This document shows positions 17,581 through 33,132 of a stretch of 45,988 nt of DNA, piece by piece. The stretch comes from Rubrivivax sp. (GTDB lineage: Bacteria > Pseudomonadota > Gammaproteobacteria > Burkholderiales > Burkholderiaceae_C). The translations under genes were made by a program, and so were the position numbers. How positions within the stretch are numbered: position 1 is the stretch's first letter; each line of letters begins with the position of its first letter. Location of the stretch: positions 1 to 45,988 of the forward strand of contig JAEUPF010000128.1 of NCBI GenBank assembly GCA_016790425.1, read 5' to 3'. The notes beneath the pieces were generated by a model. It worked only from the letters and a program-made list of their open reading frames with translations. It had not been told where the DNA came from and did no database searches.

Positions 17581-18510
17581 TTACACGCGGTCGATGATCT
17601 TCTCGCCGAACAGCCCTTGCGGCCGCACGAGAAGGAAGGCGAGCGCCAGCACGTAGGCGAACCAGATCTCGATGCCGCCGCCGAACGCCGGGCCGAAGTA
17701 GACCTCGGACAGCTTCTCGCCCACGCCGATGATCAAGCCGCCGACGATGGCGCCGGGCACGGAGGTGAGGCCGCCGAGGATGACCACCGGCAGCGCCTTC
17801 AGCGCCACCAGCGACAGCGAGAACTGCACGCCGAGCTTGCTGCCCCAGATCATGCCGGCCACCAGCGCCACGAAACCGGCCACGCTCCAGACGATGACCC
17901 AGATGCGGTTCAGCGGAATGCCGATCGACTGCGCCGCCTGGTGGTCGTCGGCCACGGCGCGCAAGGCGCGCCCGGTGCCGGTCTTCTGGAAGAACAGCGT
18001 CAGCATCATCACCAGCAGCGCCGCGATGCCGGCCGCATAGAGGTCTTCCTTGTTGATGAGCACGCCGCCCTGGAAGGCGCTCTCGAAGAGGAAGATAGGG
18101 TCCTTCGGCAGGCCGATGTCGATCTTGTAGATGTCGCTGCCGAACACCGTCTGGCCGAAGCCGTCGAGGAAGTAGGTGATGCCCAGCGTCGCCATCAGCA
18201 GCGTGATGCCTTCCTGGTTGACGAGCCGGCGCAGCACCAGCCGCTCGACCAGCCAGGCCACGGCGATCATCACCGCCACGGCGACGCCGAAGCCCAGCAC
18301 GTTGGCGAGCAGCTTGCTCTCGAAGCCCAGCGCCTGCGGCAGCCACTCGGCGAAGCGGGCCATCGCCAGCGCCGAGAACAGCACCATCGCGCCCTGCGCG
18401 AAGTTGAAGACGCCGCTGGCCTTGAAGATGAGCACGAAGCCCAGCGCGATCAGCGAATACAGCATGCCGGCCATCAGGCCGCCGAAGAGGGTCTCGAGGA
18501 AGAAGCCCAT
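17581..18510 (-). CDS. livH: LivH-type ABC transporter permease
   Basis: A 309-aa inner-membrane protein with about eight helices. Family marks are FGGLMAGMLYSLIALGFVL, SGVFNFAQGAMVLFSAL, the coupling loop GRALRAVADDHQAAQSIGI, and VILGGLTSVPGAIVGGLIIG. It partners with LivM in the HAAT importer. It lies 25 bases after livG and 16 before livM. Confidence 0.95.
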   Translation of the reverse strand: MGFFLETLFGGLMAGMLYSLIALGFVLIFKASGVFNFAQGAMVLFSALAMARFAEWLPQALGFESKLLANVLGFGVAVAVMIAVAWLVERLVLRRLVNQEGITLLMATLGITYFLDGFGQTVFGSDIYKIDIGLPKDPIFLFESAFQGGVLINKEDLYAAGIAALLVMMLTLFFQKTGTGRALRAVADDHQAAQSIGIPLNRIWVIVWSVAGFVALVAGMIWGSKLGVQFSLSLVALKALPVVILGGLTSVPGAIVGGLIIGVGEKLSEVYFGPAFGGGIEIWFAYVLALAFLLVRPQGLFGEKIIDRV

Positions 18511-18535
18511 GTCGCCGCCGCTTCGTTGGCGCCGG

Positions 18536-19399
18536 TCAGTGCGAAGTGCCGAGGTAGGCGCTGATCACCTCGGGATCGGTGCGCACCTGCGCCGGCGTGC
18601 CGTCGCCGATCTTCTTGCCGTAGTCGAGCACGACGACGCGGTCGGAGATGTCCATCACCACGCCCATGTCGTGCTCGATGAGCACGATGGTGGTGCCGTA
18701 CTCGTCGTTGACGTCGAGGATGAAGCGGCTCATGTCCTGCTTCTCCTCGACGTTCATGCCGGCCATCGGCTCGTCCAGCAGCAGCACCTGCGGCTCCATC
18801 GCCAGCGCGCGGCCGAGGTCGACGCGCTTTTGCAGGCCGTACGGCAGGCGGCCCACCGGCGTCTTGCGGTGGGCCTGGATCTCGAGGAAGTCGATGATGT
18901 GCTCGACGAACTCGCGGTGCGCCACCTCCTCGCGCTCGGCGCTGCCGAACCACGGGTTGCGGATGGCCTGCTGGAAGAGGTTGGTCTTCATCTTCAGGTT
19001 GCGCCCGCTCATGATGTTGTCCAGCACGCTCATGCCCTTGAACAGGGCCAGGTTCTGGAACGTGCGCGCGATGCCCATCTCGGCCACCTGGCGCGAGTTC
19101 ATGTGGCTGAAGGTGCGGCCGCGGAAGGCGATCGTTCCCTCCTGCGGCGAGTACACGCCGTTGATGCAGTTGAGCATGCTGCTCTTGCCGGCGCCGTTGG
19201 GGCCGATGATGGCGCGCACCTCGTGCTCGCGGACGTCGAAGCTGATGTCGGTGAGCGCCTTCACGCCGCCGAAGCGCAGGCTGATGTTCTTCACCTCCAG
19301 GATCACCTCGCCCTGACGGCGGCGGCGCGCGCCGGGGGCGGCGGCCTCGGCGGTGCCTGCGGCGGCGGGGGCGGCGATCGGGTCGGCCACGGTGTTCAT
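18536..19399 (-). CDS. livG: LivG-type ABC transporter ATP-binding protein
   Basis: A 287-aa ATPase subunit. It has a Pro/Ala-rich N-terminal extension of about 28 residues before the usual start of the domain (VILEVKNISLRFGGVKALTD in two blocks). Walker A is GPNGAGKSS, the signature region is LPYGLQKRVDLGRAL (the altered signature normal for LivG) and Walker B is VLLLDEPMAGMN. The start used is the ATG at 19399. It lies 49 bases downstream of the acyl-CoA ligase gene. Confidence 0.94.
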   Translation of the reverse strand: MNTVADPIAAPAAAGTAEAAAPGARRRRQGEVILEVKNISLRFGGVKALTDISFDVREHEVRAIIGPNGAGKSSMLNCINGVYSPQEGTIAFRGRTFSHMNSRQVAEMGIARTFQNLALFKGMSVLDNIMSGRNLKMKTNLFQQAIRNPWFGSAEREEVAHREFVEHIIDFLEIQAHRKTPVGRLPYGLQKRVDLGRALAMEPQVLLLDEPMAGMNVEEKQDMSRFILDVNDEYGTTIVLIEHDMGVVMDISDRVVVLDYGKKIGDGTPAQVRTDPEVISAYLGTSH

Positions 19400-19448
19400 C
19401 GCGGGTGTTTCCTGCTGCCTCGGGTCGTGCCGGCTTCGTGTTCGGCCT

Positions 19449-21446
19449 TCAGGCGGCGTGCTTCAGGCCCGGCAGCACCCGGGCGTCGATGATCTTCAGC
19501 GTCGCCGACACCTTGCCGGTGCGGCCGTCCTCGAACTTCACCGCCGTCTCGATGAACTGCTCGTTGCGGCCGCCGTACAGCGCGTCCAGCAGCACCTGGT
19601 ACTTCTCGCCGATGAAGCCGCGGCGCACCTTGCGCGTGCGCGTGAGCTCGCCGTCGTCGGCGTCGAGCTCCTTGTGCAGCACGAGGAAGCGGCTGATCTG
19701 GCTGCCGGCGAGCATCGTGTCGGCGGCGAGATCGGCGTTGACCTTCTCGACGCAGTCCTTCACCAGTTCCAGCACCTCGGGCTTGCCGGCCAGGTCGGTG
19801 TAGCCGGCGTAGGGCAGGTTGCGCCGCTCGGCCCAGTTGCCCACCGCCTCGAAGTCGATGTTGACGAAGGCGCAAACCTTCTCGCGCCGGTCGCCGAAGG
19901 CCACCGCCTCCTTGATGAACGGGAAGAACTTGAGCTTGTTCTCGACGTACTTGGGGGCGAACATCGCGCCGTCGTGGGCGCCGCCTTGCAGCCGCCCGAC
20001 GTCCTTGGCGCGGTCGATGATCTTCAGGTGGCCGCCACCGTCGAGGAAGCCGGCGTCGCCGGTGTGGTACCAGCCGTCGGGCGTCAGCACCTCGGCGGTG
20101 GCGGCCGGGTTCTTGTAGTACTCCTTCAGCAGGCCGGCGCTGCGCACGAGGATCTCGCCGCCGTCGGCGACCTTGATCTCGACGCCCTCGATGGGCACGC
20201 CCACCGTGTCGGCGCGCACCTCGTGGTCGGGCTGCAGGCACACGAACACCGCCGTCTCGGTGCTGCCGTACAGCTGCTTGAGGTTGATGCCGATCGATCG
20301 GTAGAAGGTGAACAGGTCCGGGCCGATCGCCTCGCCGGCGGTGTAGGCCACGCGCACGCGGTTCAGCCCCAGCGTGTTGCGCAACGGGCCGTAGACGCAC
20401 AGGTTGCCGACGGCGTAGGCCAGCTTGTCGGCCAAGCCCACGGGCTTCACGTCGCCGGCCTTGGCGCCGGCCAGGCGCGCGTCCATCAGCGCCGGGCCGA
20501 CGCGGCGCGCCACCGCCATCGCGCGCTCGTACATCCAGCGCTTGACGCGGCTGGCGTCCTCCATGCGGATGGTGACGCTGGTCAGCAGCCCCTCGAACAC
20601 GCGCGGCGGTGCGAAGTAGTAGGTGGGGCCGATCTCCTTCAGGTCGATCGACACCGTCGACGCGCTCTCGGGGCAGTTGACGACGTAGCCGCAGCAAAGC
20701 CACTGCGCGTAGCTGAAGATGTTCTGCCCGATCCACGCCGGCGGCAGGTAGGCCAGCACCTCCTCGCGCTCGGTCAGCTTGTCGAAGCGGGCGCCGGCAC
20801 CGGCGCGGTCGAGCAGCGTCGCATGCGTGTGCACCACGCCCTTGGGGTGGCCGGTGGTGCCGCTGGTGAAGAACATCGCCGCCACGTCGTCGGGCTTCGA
20901 AGCGGCGACCTCGCGGTCGAAGAAGCCGGCGTGCGCGGCGTCGAAGGCGCGGCCGGCCTCCAGCAGGGCGTCGAGCGAGGCCAGCCCCGGCTCGGCGTAG
21001 TTGCGCAGGCCGCGCGGCTCGTCGTACCAGATGCGTTCGAGCCGGCCGCCCGCGCCGCCGGAGGCGGCCAGCAGGCCGCGCACCTCGAGCATCTTGTCGA
21101 CCTGTTCCTGGTCTTCGACGATGGCCATGCGCACGTCGGCGTTCTGCATCGGGAAGACGTACTCGGTGGCTGCCGCGTCCTGGTACAGCGGCACCGGCAC
21201 CGCGCCCAGCGATTGCGCCGCCAGCATCGCGGCATACAGGCGCGGCCGGTTCTCGCCGACGACGACGATGTGCTCGTCGCGCTTCAGGCCCGCCTCGGCC
21301 AGGCCGCAGGCAAGCGCGCGCGCCTCGGCGGCCAGTTCGGCCCAGGTGGTGGTCTGCCAGATGCCGTAGACCTTCTCGCGCAACGCCGCGGCCGCCGGGC
21401 GCTTGGCGGCGTGTTCCAACATCAGGCGCGGGAATGTCGTCTGCAC
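19449..21446 (-). CDS. AMP-dependent acyl-CoA ligase (long-chain type)
   Basis: A 665-aa adenylate-forming enzyme. The phosphate loop FTSGTTGHPKG is at about 193-203 and A5 YGSTET at 393-398; WYHTGDAG (A7), KIIDRAKD (A8 hinge) and a C-terminal lysine region follow. It belongs to the large ACSL/FadD-like group (over 600 aa) often annotated as long-chain fatty-acid--CoA ligase. The true substrate is unknown. I chose the GTG at 21446 because AGGAG sits 6 bases upstream; the frame is open 45 bases further but without a ribosome site. It is the first gene of the liv operon and divergent from the Crp/Fnr regulator. Confidence 0.92.
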   Translation of the reverse strand: MQTTFPRLMLEHAAKRPAAAALREKVYGIWQTTTWAELAAEARALACGLAEAGLKRDEHIVVVGENRPRLYAAMLAAQSLGAVPVPLYQDAAATEYVFPMQNADVRMAIVEDQEQVDKMLEVRGLLAASGGAGGRLERIWYDEPRGLRNYAEPGLASLDALLEAGRAFDAAHAGFFDREVAASKPDDVAAMFFTSGTTGHPKGVVHTHATLLDRAGAGARFDKLTEREEVLAYLPPAWIGQNIFSYAQWLCCGYVVNCPESASTVSIDLKEIGPTYYFAPPRVFEGLLTSVTIRMEDASRVKRWMYERAMAVARRVGPALMDARLAGAKAGDVKPVGLADKLAYAVGNLCVYGPLRNTLGLNRVRVAYTAGEAIGPDLFTFYRSIGINLKQLYGSTETAVFVCLQPDHEVRADTVGVPIEGVEIKVADGGEILVRSAGLLKEYYKNPAATAEVLTPDGWYHTGDAGFLDGGGHLKIIDRAKDVGRLQGGAHDGAMFAPKYVENKLKFFPFIKEAVAFGDRREKVCAFVNIDFEAVGNWAERRNLPYAGYTDLAGKPEVLELVKDCVEKVNADLAADTMLAGSQISRFLVLHKELDADDGELTRTRKVRRGFIGEKYQVLLDALYGGRNEQFIETAVKFEDGRTGKVSATLKIIDARVLPGLKHAA

Positions 21447-21516
21447 CGGGCTCTCCTGGTGGGACACCTCCGGGGCGGCTGGTACAGGCAACGCAGCCCC
21501 GGCGATTCGGAGCGCG

Positions 21517-21522
21517 ATTGTT
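21517..21522 (-). promoter_or_regulatory. Putative -10 of the acyl-CoA ligase/liv operon promoter
   Basis: On the minus strand this reads AACAAT (four of six consensus bases). The -35 position at 17-base spacing (21540-21545, CAACGT) is poor, as expected for an activator-dependent promoter. The predicted start of transcription, about 21510, lies 41.5 bases from the centre of the palindrome at 21543-21560. Confidence 0.4.
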
Positions 21523-21531
21523 GGGCCGGCT

Positions 21532-21561
21532 TTGACGCCACGTTGTCAGTGTGCCGACAAT
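21532..21561 (+). promoter_or_regulatory. Putative promoter of the Crp/Fnr-family regulator gene
   Basis: TTGACG (21532-21537, five of six -35 consensus bases) and GACAAT (21556-21561, four of six -10 bases) are separated by 18 bases. They predict transcription starting near 21568, 26 bases before the ATG. The 18-bp palindrome occupies the spacer and overlaps the -10, a typical autorepression layout. Confidence 0.5.
21543..21560. promoter_or_regulatory. Palindromic operator between the liv operon and its regulator
   Basis: TTGTC (21543-21547) and GACAA (21556-21560) form an 18-bp dyad of pattern TTGTCNGNNNNCNGACAA, in which 14 of 18 positions are symmetric. It has the Crp/Fnr-site length (two 5-base arms, 8-base centre) but neither the TGTGA nor the TTGAT arm. 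A second overlapping inverted repeat, TGTCAGTG (21544-21551) with CACTGACA (21573-21580), extends to the regulator's ribosome site. Confidence 0.5.
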
Positions 21562-21593
21562 CCAAGGGTTCCCACTGACAGGCATTTCCCCCG

Positions 21594-22334
21594 ATGGCCC
21601 GTGTCGGACTCCCGTCAGCTTCGCATGCCAACCCGGTGCTCCCGGCGCGCTCGCGCCCGGTGGACGAGGCCGACCTCGCCAACGTGCCCTGGCTCGGCCG
21701 CCTCGACGCCACCGAGCAGGAGCGGGTGCGCGCCGACATGCGCGTGGTGCAGGTGGCGGCGGGCGAACTCGTGTGCCGCGTCGGCCGCCCGGTCACCTAC
21801 TGGTTCGGCGTCATCGACGGGCTGCTGAAGATGAGCAACGACTCGGCGCTCGGCATGCCCATCACCTTCACCGGCGTGCCCCCGGGCGGCTGGTTCGGCG
21901 AAGGCACGGTGCTGAAGAACGAGCCCTACCGCTACAACATCCAGGCGCTGCGCAAGAGCCGCGTCGCCGGCATCAGCGCCGGCACCTTCCACTGGCTGCT
22001 CGACCGCAGCATCGCCTTCAACCGCTTCGTGATGATGCAGCTCAACGAGCGGCTGGGGCAGTTCATCGCCGCACGCGAGATCGACCGCCTGAACGACCCC
22101 GACCAGCGCGTGGCGCGCAGCCTGGCGGCGCTGTTCCACCCGCTGCTGTACCCGGGCGTGGGGCAGCTGCTGCGCATCACGCAGCAGGAGCTGGGCTACC
22201 TCGTGGGCCTGAGCCGGCAGCGCGTGAACGAGGCGCTGAACTCGCTGCAGACGGCCGGCGTCATCCGTGTCGAATACGGCGGCGTGCGCGTGCTCGACCT
22301 GGAGGCGCTCAGGCGCTACGGGGCCAGCCACTGA
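21594..22334 (+). CDS. Crp/Fnr family transcriptional regulator
   Basis: A 246-aa regulator with an N-terminal arm, a cyclic-nucleotide-binding-type beta roll (about 45-150; GGWFGEGTVL is the core loop), a long dimerisation helix (about 145-170) and a Crp-type helix-turn-helix at 195-220. The recognition helix reads LSRQRVNEALNSL. The E. coli Crp base contacts Arg180, Glu181 and Arg185 align with Arg, Gln and Glu, so the DNA motif should differ from that of Crp. The Fnr cysteines are absent, so there is no Fe-S sensor. The effector is unknown. It is divergent from the acyl-CoA ligase/liv operon and probably controls it and itself. Confidence 0.92.
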   Translation: MARVGLPSASHANPVLPARSRPVDEADLANVPWLGRLDATEQERVRADMRVVQVAAGELVCRVGRPVTYWFGVIDGLLKMSNDSALGMPITFTGVPPGGWFGEGTVLKNEPYRYNIQALRKSRVAGISAGTFHWLLDRSIAFNRFVMMQLNERLGQFIAAREIDRLNDPDQRVARSLAALFHPLLYPGVGQLLRITQQELGYLVGLSRQRVNEALNSLQTAGVIRVEYGGVRVLDLEALRRYGASH

Positions 22335-22345
22335 GGCGGCGCCAA

Positions 22346-22378
22346 GGCCGCTCCCGGCGGCAGGCGCCGGGAGCGGCC
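22346..22378 (+). terminator. Strong hairpin after the Crp/Fnr regulator gene
   Basis: GGCCGCTCCCGGCG (22346-22359) and its exact complement at 22365-22378 form a perfect 14-bp stem with a 5-base loop, 11 bases after the stop codon. No T-tract follows on the + strand, so it may act as a pause or RNA-stability element or as a Rho-assisted terminator. Confidence 0.5.
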
Positions 22379-22441
22379 CTCGACGCAAAAGGCCATTGCG
22401 CCGGGTCGGACCCGGAGGGCTTCGCATCGTGGGCCGCCGCC

Positions 22442-22447
22442 TAAACT
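22442..22447 (+). promoter_or_regulatory. Putative -10 of the M16 peptidase gene
   Basis: TAAACT (four of six consensus bases) lies 61 bases before the ATG. No clear -35 is visible. It is one of several lone -10-like hexamers found just upstream of gene starts in this window. Confidence 0.3.
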
Positions 22448-22507
22448 GCTCCTGCCTCGCCGGCGCGCCGCCCCGGCCGCACGCGCGGGTCGAATCGTGG
22501 AGTCCGC

Positions 22508-26462
<3,955 letters not shown>

Positions 26463-26505
26463 GCGGGCCGCGACCGCAGGCACAAGGCACCACAAGGACC
26501 GCGCC

Positions 26506-27012
26506 ATGAACACCACCCCATCGAAGATCCTGCTGCCCGTCGACGGCTCGGCGCCGTCGCTGGCCGCGGTGCGGCACGCGCTGCGCTCGTCCGCCGCCGG
26601 CGGCGCCGCGTTCGTGCTCGTCAACGTGCAGGAGGCGGCGTCGCTGTACGAGGTGGTGGTGACGCACGACGCCGAGCGGCTGGCGGCGCTCAAGCGCGAG
26701 GCCGGCGCCGACCTGCTGCGCGAGGCCGAAGCGCTGCTCGCGGCGGCCGGTGCGGAGTTCGAGATCGAAGTCGCCGGCGGCGTGCCCGAGCACCTGATCC
26801 TCGAGCTGGCCGAGAACTACGGCTGCGACGCCATCGTGATGGGCGCCACCGGCCAGGACCATGACGCCGACACCGCCACCGGCGTCGGCCCGGTTGCGCT
26901 GGCGGTGCTCGAACACAGCGCGATTCCTGTCACCATTGTGCGAACGGCGTCCGCGGCAGCGGAAAGCGCCGAAGACATCGCCGAAAGCACATCCGCACAG
27001 GAGTCTCCATGA
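26506..27012 (+). CDS. Universal stress protein (UspA family)
   Basis: A 168-aa single-domain Usp. It opens with [13 protein letters not shown], and near the C-terminus the nucleotide-binding pattern Gly-2x-Gly-9x-Gly is present within [11 protein letters not shown] and the following ATGVG. The usual Ser/Thr after the third Gly is Val. An acidic Ser/Glu/Ala-rich tail of about 20 residues follows. Family members bind ATP or AMP and act in stress tolerance. Its TGA overlaps the nrdJ ATG (ATGA at 27009-27012), so translation of the two is probably coupled. Confidence 0.94.
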   Translation: MNTTPSKILLPVDGSAPSLAAVRHALRSSAAGGAAFVLVNVQEAASLYEVVVTHDAERLAALKREAGADLLREAEALLAAAGAEFEIEVAGGVPEHLILELAENYGCDAIVMGATGQDHDADTATGVGPVALAVLEHSAIPVTIVRTASAAAESAEDIAESTSAQESP

Positions 27013-29963
27013 ACCACGTCAAGAACGACAGCGCCCAAGCGCGCAGCCGCAGCGCCGACGACCTGCCGCCGCAGCCGATCAGCGCCGAGGTGTTGCTGGA
27101 GAAATACGCCAAGGGCGACGAGCGCAGCGCCGACGACGTGATGCGGCGCGTGGCGCAGGCGCTGGCCGAGGCCGAGCCGCCCGAGCAGCGCGCGCACTGG
27201 GCGGCGCGCTTCGAAGACGCGCAGCGCGCCGGCTTCGTGCCCGCCGGGCGCGTGCAGTCGGCGGCCGGCACGGGCCTGGCGGCCACGCTCATCAACTGCT
27301 TCGTGCAGCCGGTGGGCGACAGCATCTCGTCGCCCGACGAGGGCTTCCCCGGCATCTATACCGCACTGGCCGAAGCGGCGGAAACCATGCGTCGCGGCGG
27401 CGGCGTCGGCTACGACTTCAGCCGCATCCGGCCCTCGGGCGGCTGGGTCGGCAGCACGCAGAGCAACGCCAGCGGCCCGGTGAGCTACCTGCGTGTGTTC
27501 GACCGCAGCTGCGAGACGGTGGAGTCGGCCGGCGCGCGGCGCGGCGCGCAAATGGGCGTGCTGCGCTGCGACCACCCCGACGTCGAGGCGTTCATCCACG
27601 CCAAGGACGGCGGCGACCTGCGCAACTTCAACCTCAGCGTGGGCGTCAGCGACGCCTTCATGGCCGCGGTCGACGCGGGGGCCGACTGGGAGCTCGTGCA
27701 CCGCGCCGAGCCCGGCCGCGCGCTGAAGGAGGCCGGCGCCTACCGGCGCGAGGACGGGCAGTGGGTCTACCGCCGCGTCAGCGCGCGCGCGCTGTGGGAG
27801 CAGATCATGCGCTGCACCTACGACCACGCCGAGCCGGGCGTGCTGTTCCTGGACGCCATCAACCGCGACAACAACCTCGGCTACTGCGAGACGATCGCCA
27901 CCTGCAACCCGTGCGGTGAGCAACCCCTGCCCCCCTACGGCTGCTGCTGCCTCGGCTCGATCGACCTCACGCGCTTCGTGCGCCGGCCGTTCGAGGCCGA
28001 CGCCAGCTTCGACGAAGCGGCCTTCGCGGCGCTGGTGCCCACCGCCATCCGCGCGCTGGACAACGTGCTCGAGCTCAGCCTGTGGCCGCTGCCGCAGCAG
28101 CGCGCCGAGGCGGCGTCGAAGCGGCGCGTGGGCCTCGGCTTCACCGGCCTGGGCGACGCGCTGGTGATGCTGAACCTGCACTACGGAGGCGAAGCGGCGC
28201 GCAAGCAGGCGGCGCGCATCTCCGAAGTGATGCGCGACGCCGCCTATGCCGCCAGCGTGGCGCTGGCGCGCGAGCGCGGGCCGTTCCCGCTGTTCAACGC
28301 CGACCTGTACCTCGCGAGCGGCCACTTCGCCTCGCGCCTGCCGCAGGCGCTGAAGGAAAGCATCCGCGCGCACGGGCTGCGCAACTCGCACCTGTTGTCC
28401 ATCGCGCCGACGGGCACCATCAGCCTCGCCTTCTGCGACAACGCCAGCAACGGCATCGAGCCGGCGTTCAGCTGGAGCTACAAGCGCAAGAAGCGGCAGG
28501 CCGACGGCACCTTCCAGGAGCACGACGTCGAGGACCACGCCTGGCGCCTCTATCGGCACCTGAAAGGCGTGAAGGCCGGCGAGGACGTGCCGCTGCCCGA
28601 GTCGTTCGTCAACGCGCTGGAGCTGTCGGCGCAGCAGCACGCGGCGATGGTCGGCGCGGTGGCGCCGTTCATCGACACGGCGATCAGCAAGACCGTCAAC
28701 GTGCCGGCCGACTACCCCTTCGACGATTTTCGCGACCTCTACCGCCAGGCGTGGAAGCTCGGCCTGAAGGGCATGGCCACGTACCGGCCGAACGCCGTGC
28801 TCGGCTCGGTGCTGTCGACGCAGCCGCCGCAGCAGCAGCCGGTGCCGCTGACGCTGGCCGACATGAACCGCCGCCTCACGCTGGCGCTGCCGCAGCAGCC
28901 GGTGCTGAGTTCGCTGCGCTGGCCGGGCCGGCCCGAGCTGGAAGCCGGCAACATGGCCTGGTGCAGCATGGTCGAGCACCCGCAGGGCGACTTCGCGCTC
29001 TTCGTGGGCGAGCTGCCGGCCGAGGAAGGCGCCGCCGCAGGCGCGCCGGGGGCGCCGAACCGCAGCCGGCCGCGGCCGTTCGAGATCTGGGTCAACGGCG
29101 CCGAGCAGCCGCGCGGCCTGGGCGCGCTGGCCAAGACGCTGTCGATGGACCTGCGCAGCAACGACCTCGCCTGGCTGCAGCTCAAGCTCGACGCGCTGGC
29201 CACCGTGGCCGAGGAGCACCCGTTCGAGATGCCGTTCCCGCCGCGCGGCGAGCGGCGCCTGTTCCCCGGCACCGTGGCCGCGGTGGCCGCGCTGGTGCGC
29301 TGGCGCTGCGAGCAGCTGGGGGTGCTGCCCGCGCCCGAAGGTGCGCCGACGCCGGTGCTCGACGCGCTGTTCAGCCGCAACGACCCGCACACCGGCGAGG
29401 ACGGCACGCTCGCGTGGGCCGTGGACATCGACAACCCGGTGGCGCGCGAGAGCTTCACGCTGATGCTGAAGGAAGTGACGGTGCCCGGCCCCGACGGCGT
29501 GCACGTCACGCGGCCCTGCGCGATGGCGCTGTCGGGCCGCTACCCGCGCGCGCTCGACGGCCTGGTGCGCCTGCTGTCGCTGGACATGCGCGTGGTCGAT
29601 CCGAGCTGGATCGGCATGAAGCTGCGCAAGCTGCTCAACTACGGCGAGCCGCTGGGCGACTTCATGGCTTTCGAGCCCGGCCTGCCGCCGGGCCAGCGCC
29701 GCCAGCGCCACTGGCCGAGCACGGTCGCCTACCTGGCGCGGCTGGTGATCCACCGCTATGCGATGCTCGGCGTGCTCGACGAGAACGGCTTCCCGTTGCG
29801 CGAGATGGGCGTGCTCGAAGCACCGCAGGCGCGCCGCGGCGCCCGCGGCACCAGCACCGTGCAGGCCGGCAAGCCGTGCCCCGAGTGCGGCAACGCGACG
29901 ATGATCCACAAGGACGGCTGCGACTTCTGCACCGCCTGCGGGTACGTGGGGCAGTGCGGGTGA
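27009..29963 (+). CDS. nrdJ: Adenosylcobalamin-dependent (class II) ribonucleoside-diphosphate reductase
   Basis: A 984-aa single-subunit reductase that makes deoxyribonucleotides using B12 instead of a tyrosyl radical partner, so it works with or without oxygen. Visible are Cys97 in [24 protein letters not shown], the active-site loop NPCGEQ (300-305, Cys302 and Glu304), and [14 protein letters not shown]-type domain at about 685-740 contains [20 protein letters not shown] in part. The C-terminal zinc ribbon has four Cys-x-x-Cys-type cysteines ([15 protein letters not shown]). No cobalamin riboswitch is visible upstream. Its start overlaps the usp stop by 4 bases. Confidence 0.96.
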   Translation: MNHVKNDSAQARSRSADDLPPQPISAEVLLEKYAKGDERSADDVMRRVAQALAEAEPPEQRAHWAARFEDAQRAGFVPAGRVQSAAGTGLAATLINCFVQPVGDSISSPDEGFPGIYTALAEAAETMRRGGGVGYDFSRIRPSGGWVGSTQSNASGPVSYLRVFDRSCETVESAGARRGAQMGVLRCDHPDVEAFIHAKDGGDLRNFNLSVGVSDAFMAAVDAGADWELVHRAEPGRALKEAGAYRREDGQWVYRRVSARALWEQIMRCTYDHAEPGVLFLDAINRDNNLGYCETIATCNPCGEQPLPPYGCCCLGSIDLTRFVRRPFEADASFDEAAFAALVPTAIRALDNVLELSLWPLPQQRAEAASKRRVGLGFTGLGDALVMLNLHYGGEAARKQAARISEVMRDAAYAASVALARERGPFPLFNADLYLASGHFASRLPQALKESIRAHGLRNSHLLSIAPTGTISLAFCDNASNGIEPAFSWSYKRKKRQADGTFQEHDVEDHAWRLYRHLKGVKAGEDVPLPESFVNALELSAQQHAAMVGAVAPFIDTAISKTVNVPADYPFDDFRDLYRQAWKLGLKGMATYRPNAVLGSVLSTQPPQQQPVPLTLADMNRRLTLALPQQPVLSSLRWPGRPELEAGNMAWCSMVEHPQGDFALFVGELPAEEGAAAGAPGAPNRSRPRPFEIWVNGAEQPRGLGALAKTLSMDLRSNDLAWLQLKLDALATVAEEHPFEMPFPPRGERRLFPGTVAAVAALVRWRCEQLGVLPAPEGAPTPVLDALFSRNDPHTGEDGTLAWAVDIDNPVARESFTLMLKEVTVPGPDGVHVTRPCAMALSGRYPRALDGLVRLLSLDMRVVDPSWIGMKLRKLLNYGEPLGDFMAFEPGLPPGQRRQRHWPSTVAYLARLVIHRYAMLGVLDENGFPLREMGVLEAPQARRGARGTSTVQAGKPCPECGNATMIHKDGCDFCTACGYVGQCG

Positions 29964-30063
29964 GCTCGCTGATGAAGCCCGGCCGCACGCCGGACGCCGA
30001 CCGCCTGCCGCCGCCCTGACGCTTGCCGGCCCGGCGCCGCCGCCGGGCCGCCCGCCGCATTGG

Positions 30064-30069
30064 CAGAAT
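30064..30069 (+). promoter_or_regulatory. Putative -10 of the hybrid kinase gene
   Basis: CAGAAT (four of six consensus bases) lies 59 bases before the chosen GTG, in the 164-base gap after nrdJ. No -35 is evident. Confidence 0.3.
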
Positions 30070-30127
30070 CCGCCCCGGCGGGCGAGCCGCGGCGCAACCG
30101 CGGGGCTTCGAGGGGGCGGGGAAGCGC

Positions 30128-32623
<2,496 letters not shown>

Positions 32624-32676
32624 CTGCCGGCTGCGGCAGGCGAATGCCGCGGCAGCAGCGCCGCTGGCGCCTCATG

Positions 32677-32701
32677 CGTCATGCGGTGCAGCCGCACGAC
32701 G
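32677..32701. terminator. Hairpin between the convergent kinase and ridA genes
   Basis: CGTC-A-TGCGG and CCGCA-C-GACG form a 9-bp stem with one mismatch and a 5-base loop (32677-32701). It is midway in the 100-base convergent gap and could stop both transcripts. T-tracts are lacking. Confidence 0.35.
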
Positions 32702-32723
32702 CGATGGAGCGGCGCGGTCGACC

Positions 32724-33107
32724 TCAGCGGCCCTTCACCGCCGCGGTGATGATGATCTCGACCTTCATGTCCGGGCTGCCGAGGTCGGCGGCGCCGCAGG
32801 CGCGCGCCGGCGGGCTGCCTTGGTCGACCCAGGCGTCCCACACCTCGTTCATGCCGGCGAAGTGGCGCATGTCCGAGATCATCACGTGCGCAAAGAGGAT
32901 GCGCGTCTTGTCGCTGCCCGCCAGCGCCAGGCGCTCGTCCACGCGCGCCAGCAGCTGGCGCGTCTGCTCGCCGATCGACGCGCCGGGGTCGAAGGGCCGA
33001 TCGGGCGTGGCCGCGAAGTAGACGACGCCGTTGTGGACCGAGATCTGGCAGGCGCGCGCACGCGCCGGGTCGGTGGCCGGGTTGCGGCCGATGCGCTGGA
33101 TGTCCAT
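32724..33107 (-). CDS. RidA family protein (reactive imine/enamine deaminase type)
   Basis: A 127-aa RidA/YjgF-fold protein. It has the NGVVYFAATPD strand, the LLARVDERLALAG helix and a PARAC motif containing the arginine that binds the carboxylate in active RidA proteins. The MKVEIIITAAV strand closes the barrel. Active members hydrolyse 2-imino or 2-enamino acids released by PLP or flavin enzymes. It is the last gene of the LysR-controlled operon, 25 bases after a DadA-like flavin oxidase, which would produce exactly such imines. The subfamily is probably not archetypal RidA (the sequence is divergent), so the substrate is open. Confidence 0.92.
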   Translation of the reverse strand: MDIQRIGRNPATDPARARACQISVHNGVVYFAATPDRPFDPGASIGEQTRQLLARVDERLALAGSDKTRILFAHVMISDMRHFAGMNEVWDAWVDQGSPPARACGAADLGSPDMKVEIIITAAVKGR

Positions 33108-33132
33108 GTGTTCACTTCTCCGGCAAGGGGGT

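Noticed and set aside
26463-27008. Cobalamin riboswitch for the B12-dependent reductase
   Set aside because: The region before nrdJ is the usp coding sequence, and no B12-box-like element is seen before usp or the deaminase gene.
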